A stretch of DNA of 64,000 nucleotides, taken from NCBI RefSeq assembly GCF_910592395.1, contig NC_088316.1:14384001-14448000 (forward strand), given 5' to 3'. Below are positions 1-9,764 of the stretch, piece by piece. Both the position numbers and the translations under genes were made by a program. This DNA is from Lineus longissimus. Taxonomy: Eukaryota > Nemertea > Pilidiophora > Heteronemertea > Lineidae. How positions within the stretch are numbered: position 1 is the stretch's first letter; each line of letters starts with the position of its first letter. Under the pieces are notes generated by a model. It was given only the letters and a program-made list of their open reading frames with translations, was not told the DNA's origin and searched no databases.

Positions 1-92
1 GATCAAACTGTTAGTATTACACTTGGTTGGTCCTCATTGATTTTGACCCTTAAAAATACCAGATGTCAATTTTTATTGCTCAAAAATCAAAA

Positions 93-186
93 ATGGCTTT
101 GAGTGTAACAGGCGTGTCTATTTTCTTTATTCTTCTCTTTGGAATCTCGTCTTTGAATGCTGTGGTCGGACTAACGAATATATCTG
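93..186 (+). CDS. Receptor A exon 1 (signal peptide)
   Basis: Starts MALSVTG, followed by a hydrophobic core and SLNAVVG. The donor is TCTG|GTAAGT and the exon ends in phase 1. A stop at 51-53 lies in frame upstream of the alternative ATG at 63. Confidence 0.8.
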
Positions 187-3100
187 GTAAGTTTAGCCGA
201 ATTTCAAGTTTTCGATGACATAATTTATGCACAAGGTCTACTTAATAGCATCTCTCATTGTCACATAAGCAGGGCACGTGCTTGGAAGATAACGGTTGTT
301 GAGCTTTTGAAAAACCATCAGCAAAGTGAAAAATTCTAAAAGGTTTAAAAGGTTTTTCCCGGGTTTTCCAAGCTAATGAATTGTTTCTGGAAGTGCAATA
401 CGCCCGGGACTACGCCGGTCGGGATATTCTTCTCTCTGTACTTCGCGCGAGTGTCGAAGTTTCATTGCTTGGGTGTGAAGGTATGCTTATTAAAACACAA
501 AACACCCTCGGCAGGTTTTTTAAACTCAAAGTATTGCTGTAAATAATCTTACAATGAACTCAACTACTAATTCGAATGATGAAAAATATCAATTAATGAA
601 TATTAGATCTCAGTCATTCGGGCTTAGGCAATCAACTATCCTGAGCATGTAAAGTGTGAGCAAATATAATATGTACTGTTTTGTCGTCCCAAACAATCAC
701 CCTTACCCCAATAGTTGAATCTATCCCTTTTGATGTTGCAGCACCACCAAATAATGAGGATCGGCTCCTTACCGACCTGTTTGACGGCTACAACCCAAAT
801 GCCCGACCGGTCTGGAACGACTCGGAGCCCATCCAAATAATGATAGGATTCTCACTGATGTCCTTTGCCTCTTTGGTAAACCTTTTTGGCATGCATTGGT
901 TCTTCGCCGCTACGGACGCTAGAGACATATATTTCAGATGGCTGGATGTTGAATTTGACGATCAATCAGCCCCGCCTTTTTAAGCTTCTTTCGACCGATC
1001 AGCGTCCTTCCCTCGTCTGGCAGGAAAAGGAACGATGTCTTTGAATTAATTAAATCTATCAACACTCTCAGACTAAGAAAGTGCCATAGTTGGCAACCCA
1101 GCCTTTTTGGCATGCATTGGTTCTTCGCCGCTACGGACGCTAGAGATATATATTCCAGATGGCTGGATGTTGAATTTGACGATCAATCAGCCCCGCCTTT
1201 TTAAGCTTCTTTCGTCCTTCCCTCGTCTGGCAGGAAAAGGAACGATGTCTTTGAATTAATTAAATCTATCAACACTCTCAGAGTATTAAGAAAGTGCCAT
1301 AGTTGGCAACTCGGCCTAATGACTACTCTTTCTTTTTCTATCCTATCCCGCATAATTCCACTTTATTTCTTTGCAGGATGATCGTGATCAAACCGTTAGC
1401 GTCGTTGGCGTGCTAAACCTGGTAAGTTGTTGAAGGTTTGTGGCAAAGAATGAGATATGATGAGAATGGTGGCCTTTTGCCCTTTTCACAAAAATGGCAG
1501 CTATGGCAGCCATCTTTAATGTCGTGTGTTTCTCTTCCTAAAGCCTACACGATACAGATCGGCCTGAACTATCTGTTTCATTTGACTTATCCGTTGTTAT
1601 TCTAGCGATGGACTGACGCTCATCTGATGTGGAACCCGGCTGACTACGGTGGGGTAACAGAGATTAACGTCCCTTGCGCGTCCGTATGGCGACCTGACGT
1701 AGGGCTTATGTCAACGTAAGCAGCAGTAACTTAATTTAACTTAAGGCTCTTCGTCCCTTGTGAGACATAAGGCCACAGCACGAGCTATATAGCTACTTCA
1801 CACTAGTTCTGTTGTCTGCATCCACCAGGATCCAATTATTCAAAATAACTTAAGTCTCTCACCTTAACTTGGCGTGTGTAAACTAAGGCATGGTTTAACT
1901 GAAGGAGGCAACGCGTGGTTAAAGTTAACGCTAAGTTATTGTTAGCTGCGTTCTTTTCTGAAAAAGTCGTAGAATTCGATATCTGCCGCCACCCACTCTA
2001 CCGATGATTTTCTGTTATTACTTTACAGCACTGATAATACGGACTTCCATCTGAAGGAACACGCTAAACATGACGTGAAGATTACTAGTTACGGTACGCG
2101 TTCGGTGGTCCAGTGGCTTGTCAGTAAGATCTACACCTTCCGCTGCAAGTTGGACCTGACTATTTTCCCCTTCGACAGCCAGTATTGCCAAGCAACTTTC
2201 GGGTCTTTCTCCCAAAAAGCAAATACTGTATATTACTCATCATCTGGAGAAAGCTCTGACCAATTCGCCATACCCAACACAGAGTGGGATCTCGTGAAGT
2301 TTGCTGCTGAAAGTACTCAAACTCCACACACAATTCTGTTGAAGGCTGGAACTTATTACAGTTGGACGGAATCCAACTTCCACCTAACGTTTTCTTTGAA
2401 GCGGCGCACTGGATATTACTGGGTAAACCTGATCACACCGTGCATGTGCTGCTCCTTCCTCGTGGCCATGACCTTCTACATGCCGTGCGATGCCGGTGAG
2501 AAACTCTCCTTCAGCGTCACCGTCTTGCTCGCCTTTACCGTCTACCAACTGATCATAGCGGACAACTTGCCCAGATCTTCGGAGAGGACGCCACTGCTGT
2601 GTAAGTTGAAGACGTGGATATGAGTACCCGTGTAATAAAAGCAACTGATACTGACATGTTGTACTTAGAAGGGCTTTTCGAACATCAATCTGTCGCTCAA
2701 ACATCATTGTCTTTTGTTTTTACAGCTATCTACCTGACGCTACTGACGGGTCTTTCAGCCTCCGCGGTGACCTTGACAATGTTCGTCCTTAACCTTCACC
2801 ACCATGACCCCCACAAGCCCGTCCCCAGCTGGATGAAGACCCTGACGTTCAACTGCCTGGCTACCATCACGTGCAAGAAGAAAGCCGTGCGAGAACTTGG
2901 CCTTGACTCCTTAAACCAGTCGAATCAGGTGCAGCCTATAATCCTGCAGAACACCCGCCAAAAGGTTGCTTCCGTCGAAGACGCGAGTAAAAGCTCAAGT
3001 ACCAATTTCCACGCCTTCGGAAATGATCCTCTTAATGGGCACATTGACGGAAACACCGATGAGGCGTATGGGACACACTGGAAACTGGCGGCAGAAATTT

Positions 3101-3219
3101 TCGACCGATTCTTCTTGATTTCGTTCTTGATTTTCACTGTCACCCTGTCTGCCGTTGTGATGTTCATCATCCCGTCTTTCTACGTCATTAGCTATTCGGC
3201 GTCTGATTATTGGATGTAA
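93..3219 (+). CDS. Receptor A: nicotinic-receptor-like (Cys-loop) cation channel subunit, non-alpha, 6 coding exons
   Basis: Joined exons 93-186, 742-875, 1377-1421, 1606-1715, 2029-2600 and 2726-3219 give 482 codons plus TAA with all phases consistent. The protein is a pentameric ligand-gated channel subunit of the plasma membrane. Seen: signal peptide (about 1-22); N-terminal helix region with LLTDLFDGYNPNARPV; WxPD of loop A (119-122); Cys-loop C167-C181 with FPFD; M1 about 257-278 after RRTGYYWVNL; M2 about 285-304 beginning GEK; M3 about 319-343; cytoplasmic loop; M4 about 446-471. The -1' Glu (E285) and 9' Leu argue for cation selectivity. Loop C has no vicinal Cys pair, so this is not a classical alpha subunit, and the usual aromatic box is mostly gone. 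An in-frame ATG at 63 could add 10 residues; 93 is preferred because it gives a clean signal peptide and matches paralog B. The ligand cannot be inferred. Confidence 0.9.
187..741 (+). other. Intron 1 of receptor A
   Basis: 555-bp GT-AG intron. I see no repeat or gene in it. Confidence 0.8.
742..875 (+). CDS. Receptor A exon 2 (N-terminal helix and beta1)
   Basis: The acceptor is TTGCAG|CACC and the donor TTTG|GTAAAC. It encodes APPNNEDRLLTDLFDGYNPN and the following strand. It is 134 nt long, the same as exon 2 of receptor B. Confidence 0.88.
881..1314 (+). repeat. Tandem duplication of about 220 bp in intron 2 of receptor A
   Basis: Copy 1 (881-1101) and copy 2 (1102-1314) are almost identical from CCTTTTTGGCATGCATTGG to AGAAAGTGCCATAGTTGGCA. 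Copy 2 lacks about a dozen bases after CTTCTTTCG and has a few substitutions. Copy 1 starts five bases after the exon 2 donor dinucleotide. The open frame running past exon 2 into this repeat is intronic read-through. Confidence 0.93.
1377..1421 (+). CDS. Receptor A exon 3 (45 nt, beta2 / loop D)
   Basis: Acceptor TTTGCAG|GAT and donor CCTG|GTAAGT. It encodes DDRDQTVSVVGVLNL, aligning to the family's DVDEKNQ region. The loop D tryptophan position is Val (V88). Confidence 0.88.
1606..1715 (+). CDS. Receptor A exon 4 (loop A region)
   Basis: Acceptor TTCTAG|CGA and donor TCAAC|GTAAGC, ending in phase 2. It encodes RWTDAHLMWNPADYGG and VWRPDVGLM. WNPxxY and WxPD are family hallmarks. It is 110 nt long, as in receptor B. 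Confidence 0.9.
1716..2028 (+). other. Intron 4 of receptor A
   Basis: 313-bp GT-AG intron. Nothing recognisable in it. Confidence 0.8.
2029..2600 (+). CDS. Receptor A exon 5 (Cys-loop to M2)
   Basis: Acceptor CTTTACAG|C and donor CTGCTGT|GTAAGT, ending in phase 1. It carries the Cys-loop, loops B and C, M1 and M2. Positions 2408-2566 are identical to 6649-6807 of receptor B. Confidence 0.93.
2726..3219 (+). CDS. Receptor A exon 6 (M3, cytoplasmic loop, M4, stop)
   Basis: Acceptor TTTTTACAG|CTATC. M3 leads into LNLHHHDPHKPVPSWM, then a roughly 100-residue cytoplasmic loop, the WKLAAEIFDRFF pre-M4 helix, M4, and the TAA at 3217-3219. Confidence 0.92.
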
Positions 3220-4158
3220 CTTACCAACAACCCAGAACAACATTGATATTTGTTGGCTACATTAACTGGCTTGAAATGTCCTTGTGTGTGCAAGATTGTG
3301 GCTGCCCTTGGTTCTCCAGATAGGTTTCTGGATATAGGCTGGGTATTTGTAATACATTTTGTATATTGTTTGTGATTGTTAAGCGCTTTAAGACAGTATA
3401 GATAATACAGTGAAAAGCGCAAAGAACTCACTATTGTCAGCATGTCATCATCTTTATTGCAACTACTCGGCTCCATGAATGTATTTCCTCTTAAGTATTT
3501 TGTGGACTCATTTGTGTACCATGCCACCCAGTCTGGGCGGGGATTACATGTTTTGTCCGGTCTTGCCTCTAGCCGAGCTGGTGGGAAAGTCAATATATTA
3601 TTCTGGACAACCAAAATCGTCAATATACTGACCCATTAGGTTGATGAGTTAGGTTAATATCAATAGGTTGCATAAATTGATTCGCATGTTCTGGTCAAAT
3701 TGTTGCCTTTAAGGGCAGTTAACTAATAGCTGTATACCGGTAATGAATAAATGAGTTGATTCTTCATATCTGTGTCAGTTGCCTTGTTGAAGTGGAAACT
3801 AACGCCTCAAGTTATGTTTTTCTGTCTCATGTCAATGGAATATTCGAGTTTATAGCGACAAATTTAGGACTGCTAAAGGATTTTCGTACACTGCTGCTAA
3901 CCAAAAAAACCGCGGCGCTTTCCCACTTCGCTTGCTTTTTCATCGCTCATTTCATCACTCAGCAGCGACCGCGGTGAGGCCGCCCTTGTGGAAACCAGGC
4001 CTTCATGGTTATATCAAACGGGTTACTTACGTAAACGTGGAACATTCTTCGAAGATTGTACATTACCAATACCCTCCATTAAAGAGGTTGTTATCCACTC
4101 ACAGACCGGATTCACGCCGTCAGAATCTTGACCAGCACCGCAAACAGAAATTGCCAGA
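3220..4158 (+). other. Receptor A 3' UTR and intergenic spacer to receptor B
   Basis: About 940 bp follow the receptor A stop. An AATAAA at 3746-3751 is a candidate polyadenylation signal. The remainder should include the promoter and leader of receptor B. No TATA box or other element stands out clearly. Confidence 0.6.
3746..3751 (+). other. Candidate polyadenylation signal of receptor A
   Basis: AATAAA 527 bp after the stop codon, the first clear canonical hexamer downstream. Inferred from position only. Confidence 0.45.
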
Positions 4159-4246
4159 ATGGCTTTCAATGGAGTGAGGATACCTCTTCTCCTTTTACTT
4201 GGGGTGTCGTCTTTGAAGGCTGTGGTGGCGCTTACAGATATGGCAG
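4159..4246 (+). CDS. Receptor B exon 1 (signal peptide)
   Basis: MAFNGV start with a Leu-rich core. Donor GGCAG|GTAAGT in phase 1, as in receptor A. Confidence 0.85.
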
Positions 4247-7200
4247 GTAAGTCACATCTTGAGACCAGGCTAATTTTACTTCTTCGTCATATACAAATTA
4301 TAAAATATCGACAGGCGCAGTATATTGAAAACCACTGCTTCTGCCTTGATGGTAAGTTATGTTGGGGTGTAGGCTTTTTCTCTCAGCCGGTGTTGATTCA
4401 AGTGCGGTATTTTACCGTATTTGGAGTGGGAATTTTGAACCGCTTGTCATACGTACACCACACCGCTTCGAGATCTTATTTGTGCGCCAATTCAAGGCAT
4501 CAATGTCGTTTCCATTTGATTTTTTAGGCCAACCAACTAAGGAAGATGAGCTTCTAGCCGATCTTCTTGACGGCTACAACCCGAATGCCAAACCCGTCGA
4601 CACTGCAAATCAGCGCATGCAAATCACAACATCATTTTCGCTGATTACCATTTTATCAGTGGTAAGTTAACAGTCTGGATGTGGAATTTCCATACCATGC
4701 AATTCGGTATGGACGCCCAGATGACAGGTCAACCGCGCGATCGAGTTTAAAGATTTGTTAAACCCTGCCTTTGGCATTCCCGTGTGATTTTATATTAGAT
4801 GAGGTCTGTATTATTATATCAAGCCACCCACTAATCATTACTGCTCTCCACTGGCGGAGCATTCCGAAAAGTTACTGCTGAGGCACCCTCTTGCAAACAG
4901 GGCCTTTACACGACTTCTCCTTACGCATGTTTCCATTGAGGGAGTAAGCATGTATCGAGTGAAATGGCCTGTTATTGTCATGATGCTGCTGAGAGCGAGT
5001 TACAAACACACAGTCATTTGATAGGCCTATGACCTTTACAATATTTTCCACGAATTTCACGAATTTTCCTCCAAGTCCACGAAGCTCCTGGTTGACCACC
5101 AAACATTGCAAGATGCCTTTGGTTACTATCTGGGTCTTAAAGGAAGACAATAGGCAGGAGCAGATGGGTTAATTTAGCCTTCTTCTGGTGACTAATATAC
5201 ACAGTAAGGGCCCTGGGTCATGTCAGATTCAGCACTAAATGTATTCATCGTACAAGCGTGAATCATTTCGACGTACTGTGAGGATGTGAAAGACCGCTAT
5301 TGGTGACTTTGTGTAACTTTATCTTACCTGCCGAGCTGCTGCCTATCTGTTCTTCCTTCGTTTCTTAACAGGATGATCGTACACAAACTGTGAGCTTCAC
5401 TGGAATGCTGACCATGGTAAGTCACAGAATATATATGTTTGTCAGAAAGACCTCAACTTTATTGTGGATGGTGACATGGCTAACCTACAGATTGATAATA
5501 ATGCCCTCGGTTACTTTGATGGTTTATTGATAATCAATGGTGATATGATTGGTGACGCGATCTCATCTCAGAACGCAACAGGACCTCTATATATGAGAAC
5601 GCGAACTTCAGATGGCTTATAAATTGGTCCGAGGAAGTTTTTCATTGAAATCATTTGACGAGAAATATCCTTATTGAGAACTCATATGAATTTGTAAATG
5701 AATATTTGAACATCACCCGCATTATAAGCAATAGTCTACAAGGATCTTGGCGTTGGGTTGCACTCCATTCTGCCTTTTCAGATGTGGATGGACTCTCATC
5801 TAAAATGGAACCCGGCAAAGTATGGTAATGTTACGGAAGTGCAACTCCCTTGCAAGTCTGTCTGGCGGCCCGATACTGGATTGCTCAACACGTAAGCACA
5901 CCTTACCTTCTCTTAACTCTCAAAGAAGCACCATCGAGAGAGAAAGTCGAGGGAATGCTCTGCAATCTGTCTCTGTGTCGTTGTTATCCAGGGTGTGTGC
6001 GTGGAGATGGGTTCAACTAGTGTTTGAGTACAAAGTAAAAACACTTTTCATTGGCAACTACGACCGTCTTATTGAAGTAAGGCAGCTCCGATCCGGGCTC
6101 CGATCATATCGATTTGTCGGCGGCCGGGTGTGCGTCAATCATAGAGGCTCATCCTATAAACTAAGACCGAACGTCGATACATTCCCAAATTCCCAGCGCT
6201 GGTGATAGCCTATTATCTGTCACCAATAAACTAATCTTTGACTAAAGATATCAATGATTATTATTTGTCTTCCAGGGTTAATGATGCGGACCTCTTTTTC
6301 AAAGAATCTTCGAAAAGTGACATAAAGGTTCATAGCCATGGAATGATGCAGTGGACGGTTACTAAGACATTTTCCGTGAGCTGTACGTTCGACATGACCA
6401 TCTTTCCCTTTGATACACAAATCTGCGCAGCAACATTCGGATCTGTTACCCAGAAAGGAAGCTCTTTATATTACAAAAAGGCAGGATACTCCACCTGGGA
6501 ATTCGCAATGCCGAACACTGAATGGGATCTTGTGAATTTTACCGATTCGGCAATTGTGGTTCCAATGTCGGTTGAATTCAATGATGCGGGCAGTGTCTAC
6601 AACTGGACGGAAGCAGTGTACAGAGTAGATTTAACTTTGAAGCGGCGGACTGGATATTACTGGGTAAACCTGATCACACCGTGCATGTGCTGCTCCTTCC
6701 TCGTGGCCATGACCTTCTACATGCCGTGCGATGCCGGTGAGAAACTCTCCTTCAGCGTCACCGTCTTGCTCGCCTTTACCGTCTACCAACTGATCATAGC
6801 GGACAACCTGCCCAGGTCTTCCGACAGGACGCCATTACTATGTAAGTATAATCTCGCCAACGCACTGAAACTCCTTGCTGGGAAAGCAAAACATTGAGCC
6901 GTCGTCCACTCTTAGAAATAAAATGCTTTTCAGCTTTTGAAATGTAATGGTAATGGTTTTTCGGCTGCAGCCCGTAGACAATGATAGAATCGTAAGAGGT
7001 TTTTTATAATCTCAAAGACCTTTTCCATTCTACCAAAAAACCTCTACGGCGTGCATATTTGTGTTGGCTGAAAACCCCTTAACAGACTCTGTTCAAGCAC
7101 GGACTTAATATATTCGAGCGATTGGTCAGTTAGCATTTTGTTAACGATCCCTTGCTTTGTATATTTGCAGCTATCTATCTGACCCTACTGACGGGGCTGT

Positions 7201-7670
7201 CAGCATCTGCTGTGACCTTGGCGATGTTCGTCCTTAACCTTCACCACCATGATCCCAACAAGCCCGTCCCCAGCTGGATGAAGACCCTGGTGTTCAACTG
7301 CTTGGCTACCATCACGTGCAAGAGGAAGGCCGTGCGTGAACTTGGCCTGGTGGACTCCCCCGACCAATTGAATCAGGTGCAACCCATCTGCCTGCAAAGT
7401 CCCCATCCAAAGGTTGCCTTCGTTGAAGGCGCGAGCAAGGGTTCAATCACCGATCTCCATGATCTTCTAAAGAAGAGCAATGTCATCAGCCCTGACGGAA
7501 ACTCCGAGGGGACGTATGGGCCTCACTGGAAACTAGCGGCAGAGATCATCGACCGGTTCTTCATGATTGTCTTTCTGTGTTCTACTCTCGCGCTGACAGG
7601 TGCCATCATGTTCATTATGCCGTATTTGTACGTCTCCAGTCTCTTTGAAGCTTTTATGAATTACTCATGA
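4159..7670 (+). CDS. Receptor B: nicotinic-receptor-like (Cys-loop) cation channel subunit, non-alpha, tandem paralog of A
   Basis: Joined exons 4159-4246, 4528-4661, 5372-5416, 5782-5891, 6276-6841 and 7171-7670 give 480 codons plus TGA. Intron positions and phases match receptor A, and exons 2-4 have identical lengths (134, 45, 110 nt). Seen: signal peptide MAFNGVRIPLLLLLGVSSLK; DELLADLLDGYNPNAKPV; WNPAKYG; VWRPD; Cys-loop C162-C176 with IFPFDTQ; RRTGYYWVNL before M1; M2 starting GEK (E281); M3; cytoplasmic loop; M4. Loop C has no CC pair but carries an N-W-T sequon. It lies about 940 bp downstream of A in the same orientation, a classic tandem duplicate. It may assemble with A or as a homopentamer, but the sequence cannot say which. 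The ligand is unknown. Confidence 0.9.
4528..4661 (+). CDS. Receptor B exon 2
   Basis: Acceptor TTTTTTAG|GCC and donor CAGTG|GTAAGT. It encodes EDELLADLLDGYNPNAKPV and FSLITILSV. Confidence 0.9.
4662..5371 (+). other. Intron 2 of receptor B
   Basis: 710-bp GT-AG intron. It lacks the 220-bp tandem repeat found in the equivalent intron of receptor A. Nothing else seen. Confidence 0.75.
5372..5416 (+). CDS. Receptor B exon 3 (45 nt)
   Basis: Acceptor TTAACAG|GAT and donor CCATG|GTAAGT. It encodes DDRTQTVSFTGMLTM. The loop D Trp position is Met (M86). Confidence 0.88.
5417..5781 (+). other. Intron 3 of receptor B
   Basis: 365-bp GT-AG intron with no recognisable content. Confidence 0.75.
5782..5891 (+). 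CDS. Receptor B exon 4
   Basis: Acceptor CTTTTCAG|ATG and donor CAACAC|GTAAGC in phase 2. It encodes MWMDSHLKWNPAKYG and VWRPDTGLL. Confidence 0.9.
5892..6275 (+). other. Intron 4 of receptor B
   Basis: 384-bp GT-AG intron. The 127-codon open frame across 5822-6205 is read-through of exon 4 in another frame and not a gene. Confidence 0.75.
6276..6841 (+). CDS. Receptor B exon 5 (Cys-loop to M2)
   Basis: Acceptor TCTTCCAG|GGTT and donor TACTAT|GTAAGT in phase 1. It carries the Cys-loop, M1 and M2. Bases 6649-6807 are identical to receptor A. Confidence 0.93.
6952..7078. repeat. Short imperfect inverted repeat in intron 5 of receptor B
   Basis: Nested arms GTAAGAGGTTTTTT and AAAAAACCTCTAC, with outer arms TTTTTCGGCTG and GGCTGAAAAC. 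The stretch could fold back and may be a decayed MITE. No target duplication was recognised. Confidence 0.45.
7171..7670 (+). CDS. Receptor B exon 6 (M3, cytoplasmic loop, M4, stop)
   Basis: Acceptor ATTTGCAG|CTATC. It encodes LTLLTGLSASAVTL (M3), LNLHHHDPNKPVPSWM, the intracellular loop, WKLAAEIIDRFFM, M4 and the stop at 7668-7670. Confidence 0.92.
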
Positions 7671-8092
7671 GTTTCGTTTCTCAAGTGTGTGTGTGTGCGT
7701 GCGGAGGGGGGGGGGGGTTCTTTGTCTTTTAGCACATGTGTGTTAGTGTCCGACCCTGAGATCCGATGTTACATGACGTTGCATGATAAATATCAGATTG
7801 TGCCTGTCGCAATCGTGACGGTCAGGTTATACTGTGAGCTAATTGTGGAAGAAAAAGCCATCACCTTCTTGGCCGAGTTGGCTCTTTCAACGGACAATGA
7901 CGAAAACAATGCATGTATAAGAGTTTTGACGAAATGTGATTGAATCCTTGCCGTGCTATCTCGATTTCGATGTAAACTTTATACTTTCCATATATAATCG
8001 AAACTGTAAACGATTCCTAGTCTGATTGAATATCACCCTGTCATGCTCGAAGTGTCTGCACATACGTATCATACCACGTGTTATGACGCACA

Positions 8093-8098
8093 AATAAA
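8093..8098 (+). other. Candidate polyadenylation signal of receptor B
   Basis: AATAAA 423 bp after the stop. A second one occurs near 8169. Confidence 0.5.
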
Positions 8099-9687
8099 TT
8101 TGAATTGAGAGACACTATCTCGCGCATTTGTTCAAGTAATCTTGGATCTTCTTTTATCTGTTTCTCTGAATAAACGTCCCTATTTTACATGACTACTATT
8201 TTCCAACGTCATTCCTGCTGTTGATACAGCCAAACCGACTTATAACATGTCCAATATTGGACTACATCGAATGAACGGAATAAGCGAAATTAAGATACAC
8301 GGGACCATAATAGAACGTGATAAAATCATGTTCAATCAGTGGGATATGATGCCGGACCGACACGAATGATGATATAGAGTTACTCTTTAGAGGGCAGCTC
8401 TAGCATGCATTTCCATGGCCAACACTTTGTGCCAAATTACAGATGTACATAAGTGGCGCCCTCTCCACAGAAAGCCATCTTGATCCTCAATGTACCACAT
8501 ATTGACATTATTCAGCTTCAAGACAACGCACGTCCATGGGCTGAGGCTACGTTCAGTATATATGCAGAAAGCATGCCATTATCTCTCGCTAGTCCTCCCT
8601 AGAGCGGCTGGAAAACATCTGTGTTACTGTTTTAGGCACGATCATTATCATGTTCTATCATATTCCTTTCTGTTCGACCGTTTCGTCATTTATTCAATGA
8701 GCCCGTCTCATAGGCGTTCTTGCGTGTTTTAGATGACAGGGATCACCATATCAACCCAAGACTTTGTCTTCAAGACGTTCTTCAAGACTTGTTTTCTCCA
8801 CATGTAATCACGATGTACCAAGACGCGATGAATAGCTAAAATTCTTCAGTCCACCGCCGCACCGTGTTAGTCCCGAGACTTGGATGTCGATGCAAAACAT
8901 CATGACCCCGAGATGGCAGTGATGTTCTGTCAACATTCATCGGATACAGGGGGTGCGCTTTTGCCAGTGTGGGGGCATTGCCAGCACATACAGTATCTTT
9001 TCACAATGGTTGCACCCCCTCTTCCTATAATCTGGATCAACGCCTGCACCATAACCCCTAGGGTCGGTAAAACAGTCCTCTTCGTATTGATACAGATAAT
9101 CATTACTGATACCTTCTCCACAATTGCACAGACAATAATGCATGTGGTGGTGCACGTTCGGAACACAAATCATTGTCCCCGATAGGTCTTGTTTTCTCTA
9201 AAGCAATCATCACGTACTCTGACCCTGATGAGTCTTGTTTCTCTTCACAAATCCTAATGTACACCGATCACCTGGAACATTCTGGTCATGTGCACCCCCT
9301 GTTGAAACCCATGGTTCTGTGACAGTTCTATCCCTCCCATCTTTGGGACCCAGTTGACAACGGTCTTCTCCACTGGTTGTGACAAGCCGAAGACATTGAT
9401 TGTTACTATTTGGTATCGCCATCTAACAGCTTTAGGATATACTAATTTTGCTGGCCCAGGGATGAATGGTCTTGTTTCATTATTATTTCTTTAGCAGTGT
9501 ATGCGTAATGTAGCATTTTTAAAGTAAAAAGTGACTCTAGAAATGTTAGATGGGTTTAATATTGAGAATAGTAGATTTTTTCCTATTATAAATGTTAGAA
9601 AAAGAAGATTTGGTGCTCGAATTTAGTACAAATAGTTCACCCAACCAGACCACTGATCACATGACACCATTTCATCCCCTGTCTAAA

Positions 9688-9737
9688 ATGGCGGATGAAT
9701 GAACGAAATTTTTCAATTTGCATGAAGAAAAACTGAT
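9688..9737 (+). promoter_or_regulatory. Short upstream ORFs in the presumed MTMR leader
   Basis: ATGs at 9688, 9695 and 9699 each open short frames that end before the proposed start at 9741; the first is MADE followed by a stop. If this is transcribed leader they could damp translation. The transcription start is not known. Confidence 0.35.
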
Positions 9738-9740
9738 GAT

Positions 9741-9764
9741 ATGGAAATCATAAAGACTCCAAAG
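9741..9764 (+). CDS. MTMR6/7/8: MTMR exon 1 (8 codons, start codon)
   Basis: Encodes MEIIKTPK, ending in phase 0 at AAG|GTTTGT. Human MTMR7 begins MEHIRTPK and continues VENVRL, exactly where exon 2 here begins. The Kozak context is good (G at -3 and +4). The donor is weak (GTTTGT) and the intron is 17.4 kb, so this rests on the peptide match and the phase. Confidence 0.72.

Larger units (their letters stand above)
7671..9740 (+). other. Receptor B 3' UTR and intergenic region up to the MTMR start codon
   Basis: Holds a (GT)n tract followed by a 12-G run at about 7706-7717, just after the receptor B stop. AATAAA at 8093-8098 is the likely polyadenylation signal. No coding gene is supported. 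Open frames on either strand here are short and show no family motif. The distal part should contain the MTMR promoter and leader. Confidence 0.6.

Noticed and set aside
1-30. First bases (GATCAAACTGTTAG) resemble exon 3 of both receptors (GATCAAACCGTTAG in A), suggesting a third truncated receptor copy upstream.
   Set aside because: The match is only about 16 bases, no splice donor follows, and receptor A's own start is less than 100 bp away. Sequence left of the window is needed.
2384-2707. Minus-strand open frame of 107 codons opposite receptor A exon 5.
   Set aside because: Shadow of a well-supported coding exon on the opposite strand.
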